Below, one piece after another: positions 11,381-26,578 of a DNA stretch of 64,000 nucleotides. Below the pieces are notes generated by a model. That model was not told where the DNA came from. It worked only from the letters and a program-made list of their open reading frames with translations, and did no database searches. A program made the position numbers and the translations under genes. Source of the DNA: Arcuatula senhousia (taxonomy: Eukaryota > Mollusca > Bivalvia > Mytilida > Mytilidae); the NCBI GenBank assembly GCA_963971305.1, contig OZ020303.1, positions 45,124,106-45,188,105 of the forward strand, written 5' to 3'. Position 1 is the first letter of the stretch, and each line of letters starts with the position of its first letter.

Positions 11381-13069
11381 TAGCACTAGCCTGTGCTAGG
11401 AGAGAGGACCGGACTACCACATGGATATAGTAATACGGAGAAAAACTGAAGACAAAGGAAATAATATGCGGAGATCACAACGTTAACAGATATCTTTCCT
11501 GTCACTTGCTGTGTGTTGGTGTGCTAACTGATAAGCACTAGCTTGTGTTAGGAGAGAGGACTGGACTACAGCACGAAGACAGTAATACACAGAAGAAATA
11601 CACACGCAGAGATTGGCAATGTCGCGGAAATCTTCCCTGGTATTTGCTACGTGCTGGTATTTCAAATGACAATAAGCACTAGCCTGTGCTGGGAGAGAAG
11701 ACCGGACTACAACACGAAAGCAGTAATACAGAAACTACTAGACTTGGGAGAAATACGCATGACAAGTGCGACAATTTCACTGGAATCTTCCCTGGTACTT
11801 GCTACGTGCTGGTGTTTTGGATGACAATTAGCACTAGCCTGTGCTAGGAGAGAGGACCGGACTACAACACGAAGGCAGTTATACAGAAACTACTAAAGAC
11901 TTAGGAGAAATACGCATGATGAGAGCGACAATTTCACGGGAATCTTCCCTGGTACTTGCTACGTGCTGATGTTTTGGATGACAATTAGCACTAGCCTGTG
12001 CTAGGAAAGAAGACCACAGAGCAACACGGAACAAATTGCAATACAGTGAAACCTGTTGGATATAAGAGGAGATGTTTTCATGTCTCGAAACTAATACCCT
12101 GTGTATGTTTTTTTACTAACCAAATGTACTATATGTACTTAAAATGTTCCGTTTAACTTGTTTTTTTTTATATATATATAAAAAACAAAAGACCATGTTA
12201 ACCGCACCGCCTCCAGAAATTCAATATTAATCAAATGAAAAAAATATCAAATTCCAAATTCTTACCTCAGACTTTTGACATCTTCAAATTTTGAATCATG
12301 ACTTGCTCTAAAATAACAAAGTTCTGACGTACTTATCTTCTCCACGAAAAGCACGTGCCGAATAGTCCTCTAAAAGTACATTTACCTAACTATTTTTAGA
12401 TATCGATTTTCCATGTCCCACTCCTCGCATTTCCGTATGTAAGTCCAATACTCCCCCTCCCCCTTTTTTACAAATACAACCCAGACCTAATCACAACCAG
12501 GCAATATAAATTACCATTTCTACAACCATTTAATAATATTCCATAAGTACCCACCCTTAATTTTTTTTTCGAAAGTTAAAAAAAACGTATTCTTTCCATG
12601 AAAATAAGTTAAATCATCTGCAAGCCGTCCATAGTTCTTGTATTTTTACAACTTTTTAAGGGATTATTGAACTGAGGGACCATATGACCCGGAAGCGATA
12701 AAAACGCATCTTTATTTTGATTCAAGTAATGCGCTTAATTATCTCCCCCTGATTGTGACGGGTCAACATATAAGCGCTTGGGATGCCTACGCGTTAATCA
12801 ATACTTGACGTTTTGTTGTTTTAAGAGAAGCTAATGCCATCCCCAACTCTTCTCAATGCGATGCCACTCATTAAAATCTGAACTTATAAATATGAAATAT
12901 AAAAAAAAAAACAGCAATCATCAGTTTATTCCATCACTGGTAAGGGACAAAACTGAATGTTTGGATATCATTCAGTATAAAAGACACAGTAGAGGACAAA
13001 CCGGAAGATCACAAAGCTGACGGAAATCTACCCGGGTACTTGCTAGGTGCTGGTGTTTTAAATGACAAT
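11381..13069 (+). repeat. Satellite unit U7 (1689 bp)
   Basis: Standard unit with a 9-T run before the AT palindrome. No distinguishing substitution noticed. Confidence 0.95.
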
Positions 13070-14755
13070 TAGCACTAGCCTGTGCTAGGAGAGAGGACCG
13101 GACTACCACATGGATATAGTAATACGGAGAAAAACTGAAGACAAAGGAAATAATATGCGGAGATCACAACGTTAACAGATATCTTTCCTGTCACTTGCTG
13201 TGTGTTGGTGTGCTAACTGATAAGCACTAGCTTGTGTTAGGAGAGAGGACTGGACTACAGCACGAAGACAGTAATACACAGAAGAAATACACACGCAGAG
13301 ATTGGCAATGTCGCGGAAATCTTCCCTGGTATTTGCTACGTGCTGGTATTTCAAATGACAATAAGCACTAGCCTGTGCTGGGAGAGAAGACCGGACTACA
13401 ACACGAAAGCAGTAATACAGAAACTACTAGACTTGGGAGAAATACGCATGACAAGTGCGACAATTTCACTGGAATCTTCCCTGGTACTTGCTACGTGCTG
13501 GTGTTTTGGATGACAATTAGCACTAGCCTGTGCTAGGAGAGAGGACCGGACTACAACACGAAGGCAGTTATACAGAAACTACTAAAGACTTAGGAGAAAT
13601 ACGCATGATGAGAGCGACAATTTCACGGGAATCTTCCCTGGTACTTGCTACGTGCTGATGTTTTGGATGACAATTAGCACTAGCCTGTGCTAGGAAAGAA
13701 GACCACAGAGCAACACGGAACAAATTGCAATACAGTGAAACCTGTTGGATATAAGAGGAGATGTTTTCATGTCTCGAAACTAATACCCTGTGTATGTTTT
13801 TTTACTAACCAAATGTACTATATGTACTTAAAATGTTCCGTTTAACTTGTTTTTTTTTATATATATATAAAAAACAAAAGACCATGTTAACCGCACCGCC
13901 TCCAGAAATTCAATATTAATCAAATGAAAAAAATATCAAATTCCAAATTCTTACCTCAGACTTTTGACATCTTCAAATTTTGAATCATGACTTGCTCTAA
14001 AATAACAAAGTTCTGACGTACTTATCTTCTCCACGAAAAGCACGTGCCGAATAGTCCTCTAAAAGTACATTTACCTAACTATTTTTAGATATCGATTTTC
14101 CATGTCCCACTCCTCGCATTTCCGTATGTAAGTCCAATACTCCCCCTCCCCCTTTTTTACAAATACAACCCAGACCTAATCACAACCAGGCAATATAAAT
14201 TACCATTTCTACAACCATTTAATAATATTCCATAAGTACCCACCCTTAATTTTTTTTTCGAAAGTTAAAAAAAACGTATTCTTTCCATGAAAATAAGTTA
14301 AATCATCTGCAAGCCGTCCATAGTTCTTGTATTTTTACAACTTTTTAAGGGATTATTGAACTGAGGGACCATATGACCCGGAAGCGATAAAAACGCATCT
14401 TTATTTTGATTCAAGTAATGCGCTTAATTATCTCCCCCTGATTGTGACGGGTCAACATATAAGCGCTTGGGATGCCTACGCGTTAATCAATACTTGACGT
14501 TTTGTTGTTTTAAGAGAAGCTAATGCCATCCCCAACTCTTCTCAATGCGATGCCACTCATTAAAATCTGAACTTATAAATATGAAATATAAAAAAAACAG
14601 CAATCATCAGTTTATTCCATCACTGGTAAGGGACAAAACTGAATGTTTGGATATCATTCAGTATAAAAGACACAGTAGAGGACAAACCGGAAGATCACAA
14701 AGCTGACGGAAATCTACCCGGGTACTTGCTAGGTGCTGGTGTTTTAAATGACAAT
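13070..14755 (+). repeat. Satellite unit U8 (1686 bp)
   Basis: Standard unit with a 9-T run and a short (8) A run in the tail. No distinguishing substitution noticed. Confidence 0.95.
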
Positions 14756-16440
14756 TAGCACTAGCCTGTGCTAGGAGAGAGGACCGGACTACCACATGGA
14801 TATAGTAATACGGAGAAAAACTGAAGACAAAGGAAATAATATGCGGAGATCACAACGTTAACAGATATCTTTCCTGTCACTTGCTGTGTGTTGGTGTGCT
14901 AACTGATAAGCACTAGCTTGTGTCAGGAGAGAGGACTGGACTACAGCACGAAGACAGTAATACACAGAAGAAATACACACGCAGAGATTGGCAATGTTGC
15001 GGAAATCTTCCCTGGTATTTGCTACGTGCTGGTATTTCAAATGACAATAAGCACTAGCCTGTGCTGGGAGAGAAGACCGGACTACAACACGAAAGCAGTA
15101 ATACAGAAACTACTAGACTTGGGAGAAATACGCATGACAAGTGCGACAATTTCACTGGAATCTTCCCTGGTACTTGCTACGTGCTGGTGTTTTGGATGAC
15201 AATTAGCACTAGCCTGTGCTAGGAGAGAGGACCGGACTACAACACGAAGGCAGTTATACAGAAACTACTAAAGACTTAGGAGAAATACGCATGATGAGAG
15301 CGACAATTTCACGGGAATCTTCCCTGGTACTTGCTACGTGCTGATGTTTTGGATGACAATTAGCACTAGCCTGTGCTAGGAAAGAAGACCACAGAGCAAC
15401 ACGGAACAAATTGCAATACAGTGAAACCTGTTGGATATAAGAGGAGATGTTTTCATGTCTCGAAACTAATACCCTGTGTATGTTTTTTTACTAACCAAAT
15501 GTACTATATGTACTTAAAATGTTCCGTTTAACTTGTTTTTTTTATATATATATAAAAAACAAAAGACCATGTTAACCGCACCGCCTCCAGAAATTCAATA
15601 TTAATCAAATGAAAAAAATATCAAATTCCAAATTCTTACCTCAGACTTTTGACATCTTCAAATTTTGAATCATGACTTGCTCTAAAATAACAAAGTTCTG
15701 ACGTACTTATCTTCTCCACGAAAAGCACGTGCCGAATAGTCCTCTAAAAGTACATTTACCTAACTATTTTTAGATATCGATTTTCCATGTCCCACTCCTC
15801 GCATTTCCGTATGTAAGTCCAATACTCCCCCTCCCCCTTTTTTACAAATACAACCCAGACCTAATCACAACCAGGCAATATAAATTACCATTTCTACAAC
15901 CATTTAATAATATTCCATAAGTACCCACCCTTAATTTTTTTTTCGAAAGTTAAAAAAAACGTATTCTTTCCATGAAAATAAGTTAAATCATCTGCAAGCC
16001 GTCCATAGTTCTTGTATTTTTACAACTTTTTAAGGGATTATTGAACTGAGGGACCATATGACCCGGAAGCGATAAAAACGCATCTTTATTTTGATTCAAG
16101 TAATGCGCTTAATTATCTCCCCCTGATTGTGACGGGTCAACATATAAGCGCTTGGGATGCCTACGCGTTAATCAATACTTGACGTTTTGTTGTTTTAAGA
16201 GAAGCTAATCCCATCCCCAACTCTTCTCAATGCGATGCCACTCATTAAAATCTGAACTTATAAATATGAAATATAAAAAAAACAGCAATCATCAGTTTAT
16301 TCCATCACTGGTAAGGGACAAAACTGAATGTTTGGATATCATTCAGTATAAAAGACACAGTAGAGGACAAACCGGAAGATCACAAAGCTGACGGAAATCT
16401 ACCCGGGTACTTGCTAGGTGCTGGTGTTTTAAATGACAAT
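14756..16440 (+). repeat. Satellite unit U9 (1685 bp)
   Basis: Monomer 2 has TGTCAGG (near 14921) and GTTGCGG (near 14997) in place of TGTTAGG and GTCGCGG, both shared only with U10. They remove stop codons, so an accidental 93-codon + strand ORF appears at 14918-15199. The spacer has AATCCCATCC (near 16208). Confidence 0.95.
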
Positions 16441-18145
16441 TAGCACTAGCCTGTGCTAGGAGAGAGGACCGGACTACCGAGAGAGGACCGGACTACCACA
16501 TGGATATAGTAATACGGAGAAAAACTGAAGACAAAGGAAATAATATGCGGAGATCACAACGTTAACAGATATCTTTCCTGTCACTTGCTGTGTGTTGGTG
16601 TGCTAACTGATAAGCACTAGCTTGTGTCAGGAGAGAGGACTGGACTACAGCACGAAGACAGTAATACACAGAAGAAATACACACGCAGAGATTGGCAATG
16701 TTGCGGAAATCTTCCCTGGTATTTGCTACGTGCTGGTATTTCAAATGACAATAAGCACTAGCCTGTGCTGGGAGAGAAGACCGGACTACAACACGAAAGC
16801 AGTAATACAGAAACTACTAGACTTGGGAGAAATACGCATGACAAGTGCGACAATTTCACTGGAATCTTCCCTGGTACTTGCTACGTGCTGGTGTTTTGGA
16901 TGACAATTAGCACTAGCCTGTGCTAGGAGAGAGGACCGGACTACAACACGAAGGCAGTTATACAGAAACTACTAAAGACTTAGGAGAAATACGCATGATG
17001 AGAGCGACAATTTCACGGGAATCTTCCCTGGTACTTGCTACGTGCTGATGTTTTGGATGACAATTAGCACTAGCCTGTGCTAGGAAAGAAGACCACAGAG
17101 CAACACGGAACAAATTGCAATACAGTGAAACCTGTTGGATATAAGAGGAGATGTTTTCATGTCTCGAAACTAATACCCTGTGTATGTTTTTTTACTAACC
17201 AAATGTACTATATGTACTTAAAATGTTCCGTTTAACTTGTTTTTTTATATATATATAAAAAACAAAAGACCATGTTAACCGCACCGCCTCCAGAAATTCA
17301 ATATTAATCAAATGAAAAAAATATCAAATTCCAAATTCTTACCTCAGACTTTTGACATCTTCAAATTTTGAATCGTGACTTGCTCTAAAATAACAAAGTT
17401 CTGACGTACTTATCTTCTCCACGAAAAGCACGTGCCGAATAGTCCTCTAAAAGTACATTTACCTAACTATTTTTAGATATCGATTTTCCATGTCCCACTC
17501 CTCGCATTTCCGTATGTAAGTCCAATACTCCCCCTCCCCCTTTTTTACAAATACAACCCAGACCTAATCACAACCAGGCAATATAAATTACCATTTCTAC
17601 AACCATTTAATAATATTCCATAAGTACCCACCCTTAATTTTTTTTTCGAAAGTTAAAAAAAACGTATTCTTTCCATGAAAATAAGTTAAATCATCTGCAA
17701 GCCGTCCATAGTTCTTGTATTTTTACAACTTTTTAAGGGATTATTGAACTGAGGGACCATATGACCCGGAAGCGATAAAAACGCATCTTTATTTTGATTC
17801 AAGTAATGCGCTTAATTATCTCCCCCTGATTGTGACGGGTCAACATATAAGCGCTTGGGATGCCTACGCGTTAATCAATACTTGACGTTTTGTTGTTTTA
17901 AGAGAAGCTAATGCCATCCCCAACTCTTCTCAATGCGATGCCACTCATTAAAATCTGAACTTATAAATATGAAATATAAAAAAAAAACAGCAATCATCAG
18001 TTTATTCCATCACTGGTAAGGGACAAAACTGAATGTTTGGATATCATTCAGTATAAAAGACACAGTAGAGGACAAACCGGAAGATCACAAAGCTGACGGA
18101 AATCTACCCGGGTACTTGCTAGGTGCTGGTGTTTTAAATGACAAT
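16441..18145 (+). repeat. Satellite unit U10 (1705 bp), with a 19-bp tandem duplication
   Basis: The longest unit. Shares TGTCAGG and GTTGCGG with U9. Its extra length is a perfect 19-bp duplication in monomer 1 (separate entry). The spacer has AATCGTGACT (near 17373) instead of AATCATGACT. Confidence 0.95.
16460..16497 (+). repeat. 19-bp perfect tandem duplication in U10
   Basis: GAGAGAGGACCGGACTACC occurs at 16460-16478 and again, adjacent, at 16479-16497. Every other unit has a single copy. Consistent with replication slippage primed by the GAGAG repeat. Confidence 0.95.
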
Positions 18146-19831
18146 TAGCACTAGCCTGTGCTAGGAGAGAGGACCGGACTACCACATGGATATAGTAATA
18201 CGGAGAAAAACTGAAGACAAAGGAAATAATATGCGGAGATCACAACGTTAACAGATATCTTTCCTGTCACTTGCTGTGTGTTGGTGTGCTAACTGATAAG
18301 CACTAGCTTGTGTTAGGAGAGAGGACTGGACTACAGCACGAAGACAGTAATACACAGAAGAAATACACACGCAGAGATTGGCAATGTCGCGGAAATCTTC
18401 CCTGGTATTTGCTACGTGCTGGTATTTCAAATGACAATAAGCACTAGCCTGTGCTGGGAGAGAAGACCGGACTACAACACGAAAGCAGTAATACAGAAAC
18501 TACTAGACTTGGGAGAAATACGCATGACAAGTGCGACAATTTCACTGGAATCTTCCCTGGTACTTGCTACGTGCTGGTGTTTTGGATGACAATTAGCACT
18601 AGCCTGTGCTAGGAGAGAGGACCGGACTACAACACGAAGGCAGTTATACAGAAACTACTAAAGACTTAGGAGAAATACGCATGATGAGAGCGACAATTTC
18701 ACGGGAATCTTCCCTGGTACTTGCTACGTGCTGATGTTTTGGATGACAATTAGCACTAGCCTGTGCTAGGAAAGAAGACCACAGAGCAACACGGAACAAA
18801 TTGCAATACAGTGAAACCTGTTGGATATAAGAGGAGATGTTTTCATGTCTCGAAACTAATACCCTGTGTATGTTTTTTTACTAACCAAATGTACTATATG
18901 TACTTAAAATGTTCCGTTTAACTTGTTTTTTTTATATATATATAAAAAACAAAAGACCATGTTAACCGCACCGCCTCCAGAAATTCAATATTAATCAAAT
19001 GAAAAAAATATCAAATTCCAAATTCTTACCTCAGACTTTAGACATCTTCAAATTTTGAATCATGACTTGCTCTAAAATAACAAAGTTCTGACGTACTTAT
19101 CTTCTCCACGAAAAGCACGTGCCGAATAGTCCTCTAAAAGTACATTTACCTAACTATTTTTAGATATCGATTTTCCATGTCCCACTCCTCGCATTTCCGT
19201 ATGTAAGTCCAATACTCCCCCTCCCCCTTTTTTACAAATACAACCCAGACCTAATCACAACCAGGCAATATAAATTACCATTTCTACAACCATTTAATAA
19301 TATTCCATAAGTACCCACCCTTAATTTTTTTTTCGAAAGTTAAAAAAAACGTATTCTTTCCATGAAAATAAGTTAAATCATCTGCAAGCCGTCCATAGTT
19401 CTTGTATTTTTACAACTTTTTAAGGGATTATTGAACTGAGGGACCATATGACCCGGAAGCGATAAAAACGCATCTTTATTTTGATTCAAGTAATGCGCTT
19501 AATTATCTCCCCCTGATTGTGACGGGTCAACATATAAGCGCTTGGGATGCCTACGCGTTAATCAATACTTGACGTTTTGTTGTTTTAAGAGAAGCTAATG
19601 CCATCCCCAACTCTTCTCAATGCGATGCCACTCATTAAAATCTGAACTTATAAATATGAAATATAAAAAAAAACAGCAATCATCAGTTTATTCCATCACT
19701 GGTAAGGGACAAAACTGAATGTTTGGATATCATTCAGTATAAAAGACACAGTAGAGGACAAACCGGAAGATCACAAAGCTGACGGAAATCTACCCGGGTA
19801 CTTGCTAGGTGCTGGTGTTTTAAATGACAAT
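18146..19831 (+). repeat. Satellite unit U11 (1686 bp)
   Basis: Has CTTTAGACATC (near 19036) instead of CTTTTGACATC, shared only with the adjacent U12. Confidence 0.95.
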
Positions 19832-21518
19832 TAGCACTAGCCTGTGCTAGGAGAGAGGACCGGACTACCACATGGATATAGTAATACGGAGAAAAACTGA
19901 AGACAAAGGAAATAATATGCGGAGATCACAACGTTAACAGATATCTTTCCTGTCACTTGCTGTGTGTTGGTGTGCTAACTGATAAGCACTAGCTTGTGTT
20001 AGGAGAGAGGACTGGACTACAGCACGAAGACAGTAATACACAGAAGAAATACACACGCAGAGATTGGCAATGTCGCGGAAATCTTCCCTGGTATTTGCTA
20101 CGTGCTGGTATTTCAAATGACAATAAGCACTAGCCTGTGCTGGGAGAGAAGACCGGACTACAACACGAAAGCAGTAATACAGAAACTACTAGACTTGGGA
20201 GAAATACGCATGACAAGTGCGACAATTTCACTGGAATCTTCCCTGGTACTTGCTACGTGCTGGTGTTTTGGATGACAATTAGCACTAGCCTGTGCTAGGA
20301 GAGAGGACCGGACTACAACACGAAGGCAGTTATACAGAAACTACTAAAGACTTAGGAGAAATACGCATGATGAGAGCGACAATTTCACGGGAATCTTCCC
20401 TGGTACTTGCTACGTGCTGATGTTTTGGATGACAATTAGCACTAGCCTGTGCTAGGAAAGAAGACCACAGAGCAACACGGAACAAATTGCAATACAGTGA
20501 AACCTGTTGGATATAAGAGGAGATGTTTTCATGTCTCGAAACTAATACCCTGTGTATGTTTTTTTACTAACCAAATGTACTATATGTACTTAAAATGTTC
20601 CGTTTAACTTGTTTTTTTTATATATATATAAAAAACAAAAGACCATGTTAACCGCACCGCCTCCAGAAATTCAATATTAATCAAATGAAAAAAATATCAA
20701 ATTCCAAATTCTTACCTCAGACTTTAGACATCTTCAAATTTTGAATCATGACTTGCTCTAAAATAACAAAGTTCTGACGTACTTATCTTCTCCACGAAAA
20801 GCACGTGCCGAATAGTCCTCTAAAAGTACATTTACCTAACTATTTTTAGATATCGATTTTCCATGTCCCACTCCTCGCATTTCCGTATGTAAGTCCAATA
20901 CTCCCCCTCCCCCTTTTTTACAAATACAACCCAGACCTAATCACAACCAGGCAATATAAATTACCATTTCTACAACCATTTAATAATATTCCATAAGTAC
21001 CCACCCTTAATTTTTTTTTCGAAAGTTAAAAAAAACGTATTCTTTCCATGAAAATAAGTTAAATCATCTGCAAGCCGTCCATAGTTCTTGTATTTTTACA
21101 ACTTTTTAAGGGATTATTGAACTGAGGGACCATATGACCCGGAAGCGATAAAAACGCATCTTTATTTTGATTCAAGTAATGCGCTTAATTATCTCCCCCT
21201 GATTGTGACGGGTCAACATATAAGCGCTTGGGATGCCTACGCGTTAATCAATACTTGACGTTTTGTTGTTTTAAGAGAAGCTAATGCCATCCCCAACTCT
21301 TCTCAATGCGATGCCACTCATTAAAATCTGAACTTATAAATATGAAATATAAAAAAAAAACAGCAATCATCAGTTTATTCCATCACTGGTAAGGGACAAA
21401 ACTGAATGTTTGGATATCATTCAGTATAAAAGACACAGTAGAGGACAAACCGGAAGATCACAAAGCTGACGGAAATCTACCCGGGTACTTGCTAGGTGCT
21501 GGTGTTTTAAATGACAAT
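19832..21518 (+). repeat. Satellite unit U12 (1687 bp)
   Basis: Same CTTTAGACATC variant as U11 (near 20722). Confidence 0.95.
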
Positions 21519-23205
21519 TAGCACTAGCCTGTGCTAGGAGAGAGGACCGGACTACCACATGGATATAGTAATACGGAGAAAAACTGAAGACAAAGGAAAT
21601 AATATGCGGAGATCACAACGTTAACAGATATCTTTCCTGTCACTTGCTGTGTGTTGGTGTGCTAACTGATAAGCACTAGCTTGTGTTAGGAGAGAGGACT
21701 GGACTACAGCACGAAGACAGTAATACACAGAAGAAATACACACGCAGAGATTGGCAATGTCGCGGAAATCTTCCCTGGTATTTGCTACGTGCTGGTATTT
21801 CAAATGACAATAAGCACTAGCCTGTGCTGGGAGAGAAGACCGGACTACAACACGAAAGCAGTAATACAGAAACTACTAGACTTGGGAGAAATACGCATGA
21901 CAAGTGCGACAATTTCACTGGAATCTTCCCTGGTACTTGCTACGTGCTGGTGTTTTGGATGACAATTAGCACTAGCCTGTGCTAGGAGAGAGGACCGGAC
22001 TACAACACGAAGGCAGTTATACAGAAACTACTAAAGACTTAGGAGAAATACGCATGATGAGAGCGACAATTTCACGGGAATCTTCCCTGGTACTTGCTAC
22101 GTGCTGATGTTTTGGATGACAATTAGCACTAGCCTGTGCTAGGAAAGAAGACCACAGAGCAACACGGAACAAATTGTAATACAGTGAAACCTGTTGGATA
22201 TAAGAGGAGATGTTTTCATGTCTCGAAACTAATACCCTGTGTATGTTTTTTTACTAACCAAATGTACTATATGTACTTAAAATGTTCCGTTTAACTTGTT
22301 TTTTTATATATATATAAAAAAACAAAAGACCATGTTAACCGCACCGCCTCCAGAAATTCAATATTAATCAAATGAAAAAAATATCAAATTCCAAATTCTT
22401 ACCTCAGACTTTTGACATCTTCAAATTTTGAATCATGACTTGCTCTAAAATAACAAAGTTCTGACGTACTTATCTTCTCCACGAAAAGCACGTGCCGAAT
22501 AGTCCTCTAAAAGTACATTTACCTAACTATTTTTAGATATCGATTTTCCATGTCCCACTCCTCGCATTTCCGTATGTAAGTCCAATACTCCCCCTCCCCC
22601 TTTTTTACAAATACAACCCAGACCTAATCACAACCAGGCAATATAAATTACCATTTCTACAACCATTTAATAATATTCCATAAGTACCCACCCTTAATTT
22701 TTTTTTCGAAAGTTAAAAAAAACGTATTCTTTCCATGAAAATAAGTTAAATCATCTGCAAGCCGTCCATAGTTCTTGTATTTTTACAACTTTTTAAGGGA
22801 TTATTGAACTGAGGGACCATATGACCCGGAAGCGATAAAAAAGCATCTTTATTTTGATTCAAGTAATGCGCTTAATTATCTCCCCCTGATTGTGACGGGT
22901 CAACATATAAGCGCTTGGGATGCCTACGCGTTAATCAATACTTGACGTTTTGTTGTTTTAAGAGAAGCTAATGCCATCCCCAACTCTTCTCAATGCGATG
23001 CCACTCATTAAAATCTGAACTTATAAATATGAAATATAAAAAAAAAACAGCAATCATCAGTTTATTCCATCACTGGTAAGGGACAAAACTGAATGTTTGG
23101 ATATCATTCAGTATAAAAGACACAGTAGAGGACAAACCGGAAGATCACAAAGCTGACGGAAATCTACCCGGGTACTTGCTAGGTGCTGGTGTTTTAAATG
23201 ACAAT
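21519..23205 (+). repeat. Satellite unit U13 (1687 bp)
   Basis: First unit with AATTGTAATA in monomer 5 (near 22174) and AAAAAAGCATC in the spacer (near 22837). These become common in U16-U18. One extra A follows the AT palindrome. Confidence 0.95.
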
Positions 23206-24890
23206 TAGCACTAGCCTGTGCTAGGAGAGAGGACCGGACTACCACATGGATATAGTAATACGGAGAAAAACTGAAGACAAAGGAAATAATATGCGGAGAT
23301 CACAACGTTAACAGATATCTTTCCTGTCACTTGCTGTGTGTTGGTGTGCTAACTGATAAGCACTAGCTTGTGTTAGGAGAGAGGACTGGACTACAGCACG
23401 AAGACAGTAATACACAGAAGAAATACACACGCAGAGATTGGCAATGTCGCGGAAATCTTCCCTGGTATTTGCTACGTGCTGGTATTTCAAATGACAATAA
23501 GCACTAGCCTGTGCTGGGAGAGAAGACCGGACTACAACACGAAAGCAGTAATACAGAAACTACTAGACTTGGGAGAAATACGCATGACAAGTGCGACAAT
23601 TTCACTGGAATCTTCCCTGGTACTTGCTACGTGCTGGTGTTTTGGATGACAATTAGCACTAGCCTGTGCTAGGAGAGAGGACCGGACTACAACACGAAGG
23701 CAGTTATACAGAAACTACTAAAGACTTAGGAGAAATACGCATGATGAGAGCGACAATTTCACGGGAATCTTCCCTGGTACTTGCTACGTGCTGATGTTTT
23801 GGATGACAATTAGCACTAGCCTGTGCTAGGAAAGAAGACCACAGAGCAACACGGAACAAATTGCAATACAGTGAAACCTGTTGGATATAAGAGGAGATGT
23901 TTTCATGTCTCGAAACTAATACCCTGTGTATGTTTTTTTACTAACCAAATGTACTATATGTACTTAAAATGTTCCGTTTAACTTGTTTTTTTATATATAT
24001 ATAAAAAACAAAAGACCATGTTAACCGCACCGCCTCCAGAAATTCAATATTAATCAAATGAAAAAAATATCAAATTCCAAATTCTTACCTCAGACTTTTG
24101 ACATCTTCAAATTTTGAATCATGACTTGCTCTAAAATAACAAAGTTCTGACGTACTTATCTTCTCCACGAAAAGCACGTGCCGAATAGTCCTCTAAAAGT
24201 ACATTTACCTAACTATTTTTAGATATCGATTTTCCATGTCCCACTCCTCGCATTTCCGTATGTAAGTCCAATACTCCCCCTCCCCCTTTTTTACAAATAC
24301 AACCCAGACCTAATCACAACCAGGCAATATAAATTACCATTTCTACAACCATTTAATAATATTCCATAAGTACCCACCCTTAATTTTTTTTTCGAAAGTT
24401 AAAAAAAACGTATTCTTTCCATGAAAATAAGTTAAATCATCTGCAAGCCGTCCATAGTTCTTGTATTTTTACAACTTTTTAAGGGATTATTGAACTGAGG
24501 GACCATATGACCCGGAAGCGATAAAAAAGCATCTTTATTTTGATTCAAGTAATGCGCTTAATTATCTCCCCCTGATTGTGACGGGTCAACATATAAGCGC
24601 TTGGGATGCCTACGCGTTAATCAATACTTGACGTTTTGTTGTTTTAAGAGAAGCTAATGCCATCCCCAACTCTTCTCAATGCGATGCCACTCATTAAAAT
24701 CTGAACTTATAAATATGAAATATAGAAAAAAACAGCAATCATCAGTTTATTCCATCACTGGTAAGGGACAAAACTGAATGTTTGGATATCATTCAGTATA
24801 AAAGACACAGTAGAGGACAAACCGGAAGATCACAAAGCTGACGGAAATCTACCCGGGTACTTGCTAGGTGCTGGTGTTTTAAATGACAAT
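23206..24890 (+). repeat. Satellite unit U14 (1685 bp)
   Basis: Shares AAAAAAGCATC with U13 (near 24525) but has the common AATTGCAATA. Tail A run begins with a private G (AAATATAGAAAA, near 24719). Confidence 0.95.
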
Positions 24891-26578
24891 TAGCACTAGC
24901 CTGTGCTAGGAGAGAGGACCGGACTACCACATGGATATAGTAATACGGAGAAAAACTGAAGACAAAGGAAATAATATGCGGAGATCACAACGTTAACAGA
25001 TATCTTTCCTGTCACTTGCTGTGTGTTGGTGTGCTAACTGATAAGCACTAGCTTGTGTTAGGAGAGAGGACTGGACTACAGCACGAAGACAGTAATACAC
25101 AGAAGAAATACACACGCAGAGATTGGCAATGTCGCGGAAATCTTCCCTGGTATTTGCTACGTGCTGGTATTTCAAATGACAATAAGCACTAGCCTGTGCT
25201 GGGAGAGAAGACCGGACTACAACACGAAAGCAGTAATACAGAAACTACTAGACTTGGGAGAAATACGCATGACAAGTGCGACAATTTCACTGGAATCTTC
25301 CCTGGTACTTGCTACGTGCTGGTGTTTTGGATGACAATTAGCACTAGCCTGTGCTAGGAGAGAGGACCGGACTACAACACGAAGGCAGTTATACAGAAAC
25401 TACTAAAGACTTAGGAGAAATACGCATGATGAGAGCGACAATTTCACGGGAATCTTCCCTGGTACTTGCTACGTGCTGATGTTTTGGATGACAATTAGCA
25501 CTAGCCTGTGCTAGGAAAGAAGACCACAGAGCAACACGGAACAAATTGCAATACAGTGAAACCTGTTAGATATAAGAGGAGATGTTTTCATGTCTCGAAA
25601 CTAATACCCTGTGTATGTTTTTTTACTAACCAAATGTACTATATGTACTTAAAATGTTCCGTTTAACTTGTTTTTTTATATATATATAAAAAACAAAAGA
25701 CCATGTTAACCGCACCGCCTCCAGAAATTCAATATTAATCAAATGAAAAAAATATCAAATTCCAAATTCTTACCTCAGACTTTTGACATCTTCAAATTTT
25801 GAATCATGACTTGCTCTAAAATAACAAAGTTCTGACGTACTTATCTTCTCCACGAAAAGCACGTACCGAATAGTCCTCTAAAAGTACATTTACCTAACTA
25901 TTTTTAGATATCGATTTTCCATGTCCCACTCCTCGCATTTCCGTATGTAAGTCCAATACTCCCCCTCCCCCTTTTTTACAAATACAACCCAGACCTAATC
26001 ACAACCAGGCAATATAAATTACCATTTCTACAACCATTTAATAATATTCCATAAGTACCCACCCTTAATTTTTTTTTCGAAAGTTAAAAAAAACGTATTC
26101 TTTCCATGAAAATAAGTTAAATCATCTGCAAGCCGTCCATAGTTCTTGTATTTTTACAACTTTTTAAGGGATTATTGAACTGAGGGACCATATGACCCGG
26201 AAGCGATAAAAACGCATCTTTATTTTGATTCAAGTAATGCGCTTAATTATCTCCCCCTGATTGTGACGGGTCAACATATAAGCGCTTGGGATGCCTACGC
26301 GTTAATCAATACTTGACGTTTTGTTGTTTTAAGAGAAGCTAATGCCATCCCCAACTCTTCTCAATGCGATGCCACTCATTAAAATCTGAACTTATAAATA
26401 TGAAATATAAAAAAAAAACAGCAATCATCAGTTTATTCCATCACTGGTAAGGGACAAAACTGAATGTTTGGATATCATTCAGTATAAAAGACACAGTAGA
26501 GGACAAACCGGAAGATCACAAAGCTGACGGAAATCTACCCGGGTACTTGCTAGGTGCTGGTGTTTTAAATGACAATTA
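24891..26578 (+). repeat. Satellite unit U15 (1688 bp)
   Basis: Has the common AAAAACGCATC. Private changes are CTGTTAGATATA (near 25563) and GCACGTACCG (near 25860), which destroys the E-box palindrome. Confidence 0.95.

Noticed and set aside
14918..15199. 93-codon plus-strand ORF in U9 and U10
   Set aside because: Exists only because single substitutions remove stops in two units. It is made of monomer DNA with repeated peptide segments.
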